Positions 58,812 to 64,000 of a stretch of DNA of 64,000 nucleotides are shown one piece after another (position 1 is the first letter of the stretch; every line of letters begins with the position of its first letter). The DNA lies in NCBI RefSeq assembly GCF_003347605.1, contig NZ_QDFZ01000012.1, positions 62,001-126,000 on the forward strand, written 5' to 3'. Origin of the DNA: Chryseobacterium sp. KLBC 52 (GTDB taxonomy: Bacteria > Bacteroidota > Bacteroidia > Flavobacteriales > Weeksellaceae). Both the position numbers and the translations under genes were made by a program. A model generated the notes under the pieces. It was not told the origin of the DNA, did no database searches, and saw only the letters and a program-made list of their open reading frames with translations.

Positions 58812-58839
58812 TACTTAATAAAATTTATACAACCTCTAA

Positions 58840-60198
58840 ATGGACTCGGACATAGTCAGGCTTTTGCTGGCCTTATTTCTTGTTTTACTAAATGGCTTCT
58901 TCGTAGCCGCAGAATTTTCAATTGTTAAAGTTCGTTATTCACAAATTCAGTTAAAAGCTGCAGAAGGAAACTCTATGGCTAAACAGGCAGAGCATATCAT
59001 CAAACATCTTGATGAATATCTTTCCGCTACACAATTAGGAATTACATTGGCATCCCTTGCCCTTGGTTGGGTAGGAGAAAGTGCCCTGCATCATATTGTT
59101 GAAAATATTTTTACGTCTTTGAGTATTAATTTGACTCAGACAACCATTACTACCATTTCGGTAGTGACAAGTTTTGTATTGATTACCATCATGCACATCG
59201 TATTTGGTGAGCTTATTCCAAAATCAATCGCCATCAGAAAATCTGAATCAACGACAATGGCAACAGCAGTTCCGTTGAGAGTTTTCTATACGATTTTTAA
59301 ACCGTTTATCTGGTTGATGAACTCCATGTCAAATGGTTTCTTAAGACTGGTAAAAATTCACCCTGCTTCTGAGCAGGAAATTCACTCTACCGAAGAACTT
59401 CAGCTTTTGGTAAAACAAAGTGCAGACAGTGGTGAGATTGAAGAAGAAAACTACGAGATCATTAAAAATGCATTTGATTTTACAGATCACTCTGCCAAGC
59501 AGATCATGGTTCCAAGACAGAATATTACATCCATAGATTTTGAAGAAGATATTAATGATATTATCAACAAAATAATGGATAGCGGTTACTCGCGTATTCC
59601 TGTTTATATTGATTCTATTGATAATGTGATCGGTATTTTCTACACAAAGGAAATCATAAGAGAATTTGTAAAGAGAAAAGGAGATCTGGATCATGAAGAT
59701 CTTAAAGACTTAATGCGTGATGCCTTCTTCGTGGTGGAAAGCAAAAAAGTTTCAGACTTACTGAAGACTTTCCAGCTTAAAAAACAACATATCGCCATTG
59801 TTATTGACGAATTTGGAGGAACTGAAGGTATTATTACATTAGAAGATATTCTTGAAGAACTTGTAGGAGAAATTCAGGATGAAGAAGATGATGAAGAAAA
59901 AATAGTTGATAAAATAGCGGACAATACCTATTGGGTACAGGCTACACAGCCTTTGGACGAAATCAACGAATTTCTACCTAAAAAACTTCCTCTTTCCGAA
60001 GAAAGCGAGTACAACTCACTCGCAGGATTCATTCTTTATGAGCTGGAAGAAATCCCTGAAGAAAACCAGGAGTTTGATCTTGAAGATTATCACTTCAAAA
60101 TCCTGAAAATGAATAACAAAAGTGTAGAACTTGTGGAACTGGTTTATCAGGAACCTAATGCTATAGATAATCTGGCAGACAAAATAGGTGAAGTTTAA
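58840..60198 (+). CDS. CNNM/CBS-domain transporter-like protein (hemolysin C family)
   Basis: A 452-residue protein. The N-terminal DUF21 (CNNM) membrane domain has three to four helices (FLVLLNGFFVAAEFSIVKVRYSQI, ITLASLALGWVGE, VFGELIPKSIAIRKSE) to about residue 185. A CBS pair follows (residues ~210-340: MVPRQNITSIDF, YSRIPVYIDSIDNVIGIFYTKEI, IVIDEFGGTEGIITLEDILEELVGEIQDE), then the CorC_HlyC domain. The family is linked to magnesium/cobalt efflux; the old hemolysin name is not a proven function. clpS follows after 4 nt, so they share an mRNA. Confidence 0.93.
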   Translation: MDSDIVRLLLALFLVLLNGFFVAAEFSIVKVRYSQIQLKAAEGNSMAKQAEHIIKHLDEYLSATQLGITLASLALGWVGESALHHIVENIFTSLSINLTQTTITTISVVTSFVLITIMHIVFGELIPKSIAIRKSESTTMATAVPLRVFYTIFKPFIWLMNSMSNGFLRLVKIHPASEQEIHSTEELQLLVKQSADSGEIEEENYEIIKNAFDFTDHSAKQIMVPRQNITSIDFEEDINDIINKIMDSGYSRIPVYIDSIDNVIGIFYTKEIIREFVKRKGDLDHEDLKDLMRDAFFVVESKKVSDLLKTFQLKKQHIAIVIDEFGGTEGIITLEDILEELVGEIQDEEDDEEKIVDKIADNTYWVQATQPLDEINEFLPKKLPLSEESEYNSLAGFILYELEEIPEENQEFDLEDYHFKILKMNNKSVELVELVYQEPNAIDNLADKIGEV

Positions 60199-60202
60199 AA
60201 GA

Positions 60203-60514
60203 ATGAAAATGAATTTTTATAACAGCATAAAAGATTACGAAAATCCGAAACGTCAGTACGAAGAAGAAGTTCTCGTTTTAGATGATACGGATGAAGTGTA
60301 TAAACTGGTACTGCATAACGATGATATTCATACTTTTGATTATGTCATAGACTGTCTGATCGAAATATGCAAGCATACCCTGGAACAAGCTGAGCAATGT
60401 ACGATTCTGGTTCATTACAAAGGCAAATGTACCGTAAAAACCGGCTCAATGGATGTTTTGAAGCCTATGCATGAAAAACTTATTTCGCGTGAATTAACAA
60501 GCGAAATCGTATAA
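60203..60514 (+). CDS. clpS: ClpS adaptor protein
   Basis: 103 residues from the ATG at 60203; a second ATG two codons later is an alternative, and the frame extends upstream into the neighbouring gene. The ClpS fold is clear: YKLVLHNDDIHTFDYVIDCLIEICKHTLEQAEQCTILVHYKGKC, with the NDD pocket residues that hold N-degron side chains. It delivers N-end-rule substrates to ClpAP/ClpCP. Coupled to the CBS-domain gene; a terminator follows. Confidence 0.93.
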   Translation: MKMNFYNSIKDYENPKRQYEEEVLVLDDTDEVYKLVLHNDDIHTFDYVIDCLIEICKHTLEQAEQCTILVHYKGKCTVKTGSMDVLKPMHEKLISRELTSEIV

Positions 60515-60517
60515 AAT

Positions 60518-60547
60518 AAAATCCGGCAAATGAATTGTCGGATTTTT
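60518..60547 (+). terminator. Terminator after clpS
   Basis: AAATCCGGCAA pairs with TTGTCGGATTT (one G-U pair) and runs into Ts. Confidence 0.82.
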
Positions 60548-60688
60548 TTATTAAATCAAGAGAGTACATTTGAGTAATAACAATAAATCATAAAGACTGA
60601 AAGCTTTCCTGAAAATATTTTGATATTTAAATGCTTTAATCTTTTAATTTCTCAATACACTTACATTGTCATATTTTATCTAAAATAG

Positions 60689-60696
60689 TATATTTG
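60689..60696 (+). promoter_or_regulatory. -7 box TATATTTG of udk operon
   Basis: Exact box 27 nt before the ATG at 60724. Confidence 0.55.
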
Positions 60697-60723
60697 TACC
60701 AACTATAAAGAAACAAAAAAACA

Positions 60724-61338
60724 ATGCTTGTAATAGGAATTGCCGGTGGTACAGGATCCGGCAAAACTACAGTTGTTGATAAGATACTTCAGCAGCTTGA
60801 TATTGAGGGAATGAATATCCTCTCTCAGGATAATTATTATCACGACAACCAAGGTCTTACATTGACGGAAAGAGAAGCTCTGAACTATGACCATCCGAAA
60901 TCTATAGACTTTGACTTACTGATAAAACACGTAAAAGCTTTAAAAAATAATGAGTCTATTGAACAGCCGATTTATAGCTTTGTCACGCATTCCCGAACAG
61001 GAGATCATGTCACTGTAGAACCTAAAAACGTATTGGTAGTAGAAGGAATTCTTGTTTTAACCAACAAAGAATTGCTGAAAGAATTTGATTTGAAAGTATT
61101 TGTTCATGCAGATTCTGACGAAAGACTGATCAGGAGGATCAGAAGAGATACTCAGGAAAGAGGAAGAGATCTGAGTGAGGTATTACACCGTTATCAGACC
61201 ACATTGAAACCAATGCACCAGGAATTCATCGAGCCGTCTAAAAATGATGCGGATCTTATTATTCCCAATATGAAGCAGAATTCCGTAGCGATTGATTTTT
61301 TAACTACCGTTATTAAAAATTCGTTGAAAAAACATTAA
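60724..61338 (+). CDS. udk: Uridine kinase
   Basis: A 204-residue P-loop kinase: Walker A GIAGGTGSGKTTVVD at residues 5-19, DNYYHD, NYDHPKSIDFDLL, YSFVTHSRT and VLVVEGILVL, with the lid RIRRDTQERGRD. It phosphorylates uridine and cytidine in pyrimidine salvage. The downstream DivIC-like gene starts 4 nt after its stop. Confidence 0.96.
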   Translation: MLVIGIAGGTGSGKTTVVDKILQQLDIEGMNILSQDNYYHDNQGLTLTEREALNYDHPKSIDFDLLIKHVKALKNNESIEQPIYSFVTHSRTGDHVTVEPKNVLVVEGILVLTNKELLKEFDLKVFVHADSDERLIRRIRRDTQERGRDLSEVLHRYQTTLKPMHQEFIEPSKNDADLIIPNMKQNSVAIDFLTTVIKNSLKKH

Positions 61339-61342
61339 AAAA

Positions 61343-61699
61343 ATGGAAGAAAACAACCTTATCAAAGACATTCAGCCGAAATCTGAAACATTCAAACTTA
61401 TCCAGAAATATGTTTTGAATAAGTATACCATTACGATCTGTCTGTTTTTGGTATGGATGATTTTTTTCGATAAAACCTCATTTCTTGTTATTAATGAACT
61501 GAATGGTGAGATTCATAAATATGAAGATCAGCTGGATTATTATAAAAAAGAATACGAGAAAAATGATGCTTTTTATAAAAAACTGATGAATAACAAGTCA
61601 GAAAAAGAAAAGTACGCAAGAGAAAATTATTTTATGAAAAAACCGAATGAAGAGATCTTTATTCTGGTAGTAGACAGCACAAAAGTGGCTAAAAAGTAA
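61343..61699 (+). CDS. FtsB/DivIC-family septum protein
   Basis: A 118-residue bitopic protein. A cytoplasmic N-terminus of ~30 residues is followed by one membrane helix (ITICLFLVWMIFFDKTSFLVI), a short coiled coil (LNGEIHKYEDQLDYYKKEYEK) and the family end ARENYFMKKPNEEIFILVVD. DivIC/FtsB proteins bind FtsL and FtsQ at the division septum. Coupled to udk, an arrangement without an evident functional link. Confidence 0.85.
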   Translation: MEENNLIKDIQPKSETFKLIQKYVLNKYTITICLFLVWMIFFDKTSFLVINELNGEIHKYEDQLDYYKKEYEKNDAFYKKLMNNKSEKEKYARENYFMKKPNEEIFILVVDSTKVAKK

Positions 61700-61769
61700 T
61701 AAAAGTTAAATAGAATGATTTCAATGATGAAATGAATTTTTAACATTAAAAATTCACTTGCGAAGCAGA

Positions 61770-61790
61770 ATTCACCATTGACCATTCACA
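61770..61790. repeat. Three heptamers, ATTCACC-like
   Basis: ATTCACC, ATTGACC, ATTCACA in phase, 14 nt before the mutA ATG. Another word of the period-7 class. Confidence 0.5.
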
Positions 61791-61803
61791 AATAAAAAAA
61801 CTA

Positions 61804-62967
61804 ATGTCAAATACAGATATACTTTCAAACTGGGAAAATCTAGTCAAAAAACAGCTTAAAACAGAGGATATTTACCCTGTTTTAGAGAAACAGAATCTGG
61901 AAGGAATAGAGGTGAAGCCTTTTTACACAGAGGTACAGAAACCTTTGGTCAACCTGCCAAGAGTTGAAGAAAGCACCCATCTGGTAGCTAGATACCATGA
62001 AAGTCTGGAAGAAGAAGTATTTGCATTCATCCTTGATCAGAATGTAGAAAATCTTGATCAGAAAACTCTTTTTGTGAATAATAAAGATCTTGCAGGGCAT
62101 ATCAGTCCTAAAGAAGAAGATCAGTATTTTTCATTGATTGATGTCTTTAATGAAAAAGAAGGAAGTATTGATGATCAGCTGGTAAAAGAATTGCTGTCAA
62201 AAGATTTTAAAAGAAATATTTGTGTAGATATCTCACTCCATCAGAATGCCGGAGCTGCTATTTACCAACAGCTTGGAATTGCCCTTGCAAAAGCTAAGGA
62301 ATTGGTGGAAGCTTATGGCGCTGAAATTTTAAACAAACTGATCTTTAGAATTGCAGTAGGTGGAAGTTATTTCTTTGAAATGGCCAAACTGAGAGCTTTT
62401 AAAATTGTTTTTAACCAACTTTCCAAAGAATACGGACTGGACGAAGTTCCTTACATCTTTGCCGAGACTTCACTGCGAAATAAAGCGGTTGCTGACAACG
62501 AAAATAACCTTATCCGTTCTACACTGGAGCTTGCTTCTGCAATGATTGGTGGGGCAGATGCTGTATTTTCCAATAACTATCTTGTTGACAGAAGTACAGA
62601 TAACTCAGAAGAGATCTCTTTCAAACAACAGATTGTTCTGGCTTACGAAAGTATCATCAATGTATTTGAAGATGCTTCTAACGGAAGTTATTATGTGGAA
62701 GATATTACCCAGCAGTTTGCTGAAAAAGCATGGGCTTTGTTCGTTGAGATTGAAGAAGCTGGAGGATATTTAGAACTGTTGAAGCAGGGAGTTATTCAGA
62801 AAAAAATCTATGATCATGCTATAGAAGAACAGCAATGGATTGAAGAAGGGAAAATAAAGCTTATCGGAGTGAATTTGTACCCTAAATTAGACGTTAAAAA
62901 GTCTATTGCAGATCTTTACAACGAAAAAGAAATAAAAGCCGTTCGTTGGGCGGAAATGTTTGAATAA
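61804..62967 (+). CDS. mutA: Methylmalonyl-CoA mutase small subunit
   Basis: A 387-residue beta subunit, shorter than the catalytic chain and without the B12-binding DxHxxG domain. VARYHESLEEEVFAFILDQNV, RIAVGGSYFFEMAKLRAFKIVF, IFAETSLRNKAVADNENNLIRSTLELASAMIGGADAVF and YYVEDITQQFAEKAWALF are characteristic. With the large subunit it interconverts succinyl-CoA and (R)-methylmalonyl-CoA. The large subunit gene, often next door, is not found in the remaining kilobase; a GxxExxY gene lies there instead. Confidence 0.92.
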   Translation: MSNTDILSNWENLVKKQLKTEDIYPVLEKQNLEGIEVKPFYTEVQKPLVNLPRVEESTHLVARYHESLEEEVFAFILDQNVENLDQKTLFVNNKDLAGHISPKEEDQYFSLIDVFNEKEGSIDDQLVKELLSKDFKRNICVDISLHQNAGAAIYQQLGIALAKAKELVEAYGAEILNKLIFRIAVGGSYFFEMAKLRAFKIVFNQLSKEYGLDEVPYIFAETSLRNKAVADNENNLIRSTLELASAMIGGADAVFSNNYLVDRSTDNSEEISFKQQIVLAYESIINVFEDASNGSYYVEDITQQFAEKAWALFVEIEEAGGYLELLKQGVIQKKIYDHAIEEQQWIEEGKIKLIGVNLYPKLDVKKSIADLYNEKEIKAVRWAEMFE

Positions 62968-62974
62968 TATTTTT

Positions 62975-63033
62975 AACCACAGATTATACAAATTTTCACA
63001 GATGATTATTCATAATATTCTGTGAATTTTTTT
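62975..63033 (+). repeat. CCACAGATT repeat, copy 1, also a terminator
   Basis: AACCACAGATTATACAAATT begins a ~45-bp unit also present at 63614 and, inverted, at 63720. Inside it TTCACAGA (62995-63002) pairs with TCTGTGAA (63019-63026), followed by seven Ts, so this copy likely terminates mutA. Confidence 0.7.
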
Positions 63034-63149
63034 ATCAAAAGTTTAAATATGAACAATTATATTAAGGTTAAAACCAATTAAGGTTGAAATATAATTTCTA
63101 TTTGAATTTTGGTTAAATTAAGAAACTATAGTGCTATCTCATAATATTG

Positions 63150-63157
63150 TACTTTTG
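63150..63157 (+). promoter_or_regulatory. -7 box TACTTTTG of GxxExxY gene
   Basis: Exact box 16 nt before the ATG at 63174. Confidence 0.5.
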
Positions 63158-63173
63158 ATACAAATACAATGTA

Positions 63174-63557
63174 ATGAAAGAAAATGAGATAAGTTTTTAC
63201 ATCAGAAAATCTATATTTTCTGTTTACAACGAACTAGGTCCAGGTCTTTTGGAGAAAGTTTATGAAAAAGTCTTAGCTTATGAACTGGAAAATAATGGTT
63301 TAAGAGTACAGACCCAAGTTTCAATGAATATTAAATTTAAAGATGTATTTATTGATTCAAGTTTTATAGCAGATATAATTGTTGAAGACAAAGTAATCAT
63401 AGAAGTTAAGGCAGTTACTGAAATATTAAATATCCACCATCAGCAATTATTAACATATTTAAAACTAACAAATTTGAAATTAGGGATTTTAGTTAACTTT
63501 AATACCGACTATATTGATAAAAGCATTTTTAGAAAGATAAATGGAAAGTTAGACTAA
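63174..63557 (+). CDS. GxxExxY family protein (PD-(D/E)XK-like)
   Basis: A 127-residue protein with the name-giving motif at residues 24-30 (GLLEKVY) after KSIFSVYNELGPG. The nuclease-like core reads SFIADIIVEDKVIIEVKAV, giving Asp67, Glu77 and Lys79 in the PD-(D/E)XK pattern, then HHQQLLTYLKLTNLKLGILVNF. The family (PDDEXK_3) is common in Bacteroidota, often in many copies, with unproven function. It has its own promoter and sits between copies of a 45-bp repeat, which suggests a mobile or repeat-associated unit. All core residues look intact. Confidence 0.9.
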   Translation: MKENEISFYIRKSIFSVYNELGPGLLEKVYEKVLAYELENNGLRVQTQVSMNIKFKDVFIDSSFIADIIVEDKVIIEVKAVTEILNIHHQQLLTYLKLTNLKLGILVNFNTDYIDKSIFRKINGKLD

Positions 63558-63613
63558 AAAATAAAGAATAATCATCTTCGAAAGTTTATGAGAACTGTAG
63601 GATACTTTAATTT

Positions 63614-63660
63614 CACCACAGATTACATGGATTTCCTCAGATGATTGCACATAATTTATT
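63614..63660 (+). repeat. CCACAGATT repeat, copy 2
   Basis: CACCACAGATTACATGGATT and following CAGATGATT..CATAAT match copy 1 with the same internal spacing. It starts 57 nt after the GxxExxY stop. Confidence 0.7.
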
Positions 63661-63681
63661 TGGAATCCTTTAAAATATATA

Positions 63682-63720
63682 ACATAATCATCTGTGTAAA
63701 TCTGCGAAAATCTGTGGTTA
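63682..63720 (-). repeat. CCACAGATT repeat, copy 3, inverted
   Basis: Read on the minus strand from 63720: AACCACAGATTTTCGCAGAT followed by TTACACAGATGATTATG. It faces copy 2, making a large imperfect inverted repeat around a ~20-nt AT-rich loop. Confidence 0.7.
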
Positions 63721-64000
63721 AATTACTAAACAAAGAAGTTCAAAACTATATCAATGCAAATCTGAATACAGATTTACATACATTACTGCTGAAAAAATCT
63801 CCGTTTCCGGAGGTTTCTATGCATGAAATTGTGCAGCAGATCAAAGGAAAACAGGTGGCAGAGAGAAAATTTCCGTTTCTCTTAAAAGAAGGTATTCTTT
63901 TCCCGCCACAGCTTAATCTTGAACAGTCATCATCTGAAAAAACGGCGCTATATAAATCAGGATTTCTAAAAGGAAATAATTTCATTGATCTGACAAGCGG
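63714..64000 (+). CDS. Class I SAM-dependent methyltransferase, cut by window edge
   Basis: The frame is open from 63711 to the window end: about 95 residues including LLNKEVQNYINANLNTDLHTL, FPEVSMHEIVQQIKGKQ and finally NNFIDLTSG, which matches the start of a SAM-binding motif I (DLTSGxG). It resembles flavobacterial methyltransferases with a C-terminal THUMP-like domain, probably acting on RNA, but the key parts are outside the window. The only plausible start upstream is GTG at 63714, which lies inside repeat copy 3; the next ATG (63819) would remove conserved-looking residues. Confidence 0.7.
   Translation, partial: MVKLLNKEVQNYINANLNTDLHTLLLKKSPFPEVSMHEIVQQIKGKQVAERKFPFLLKEGILFPPQLNLEQSSSEKTALYKSGFLKGNNFIDLTS

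Noticed and set aside
63174..63557. GxxExxY gene as a pseudogene
   Set aside because: Start, stop, promoter box and all PD-(D/E)XK core positions are intact.

Overview
The window looks like chromosomal DNA of a Chryseobacterium-type flavobacterium (Bacteroidota). The signs are AT-rich DNA; promoters of the Bacteroidota form (-7 box TAnnTTTG) ahead of most transcription units; A-rich leaders instead of Shine-Dalgarno sites; small peptides with an MKNLKK(I/L)S(R/K)EKL leader; and an atpBEFHAG operon without atpD/atpC. This assignment comes from reading family features, not from a database search. I saw no rRNA, tRNA, CRISPR array or transposase gene.

Layout. 1-3.7 kb: cyanophycinase (cut by the window edge), divergent from cyanophycin synthetase. 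3.7-5.5 kb: an accessory stretch with short promoter-to-terminator units, a repeated TACGG-N4-CCGTA palindrome, a small Cys-rich peptide with a double-glycine-type leader, and a T7-lysozyme-like amidase. 5.5-15.2 kb: nine minus-strand genes that include two clear ATP-grasp ligases, one ATP-grasp-like protein, a GCS2/YbdK-type carboxylate-amine ligase, a class-I glutamine amidotransferase, an M17 peptidase and two esterases. This is probably a biosynthetic system for an unknown peptide-like or amide metabolite, and it is the most interesting system here. 15.4-20.2 kb: glycogen genes glgB-glgA-glgC. 20-35 kb: an S41 protease, an SRPBCC protein, sucA-sucB, apaG, an exonuclease, an envelope glycosyltransferase/acyltransferase pair, a thioredoxin-like protein, a second leader-type peptide, an aldehyde dehydrogenase and two exported proteins. 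35-40 kb: a TolC/HlyD/MFS efflux operon with a divergent AraC regulator. 40.5-47.5 kb: rpsF-rpsR-rplI, a ClC channel, a second E2 acyltransferase, a SAM hydrolase and PhoH. 47.6-51.5 kb: five small outer-membrane beta-barrel genes. 51.6-64 kb: ffh, the ATP synthase operon, a CBS-domain protein with clpS, udk with a DivIC-like gene, methylmalonyl-CoA mutase small subunit, a GxxExxY gene flanked by three copies of a ~45-bp repeat, and the start of a methyltransferase.

The left 20 kb is rich in storage and amide-bond chemistry: cyanophycin, the amidoligase cluster and glycogen. Non-coding DNA is unusually structured. Several spacers carry degenerate tandem repeats with a 7- or 8-nt period but different words, one spacer has a perfect 18-bp inverted repeat, and several genes have a promoter box only 3-4 nt from the start codon, which suggests leaderless mRNAs.
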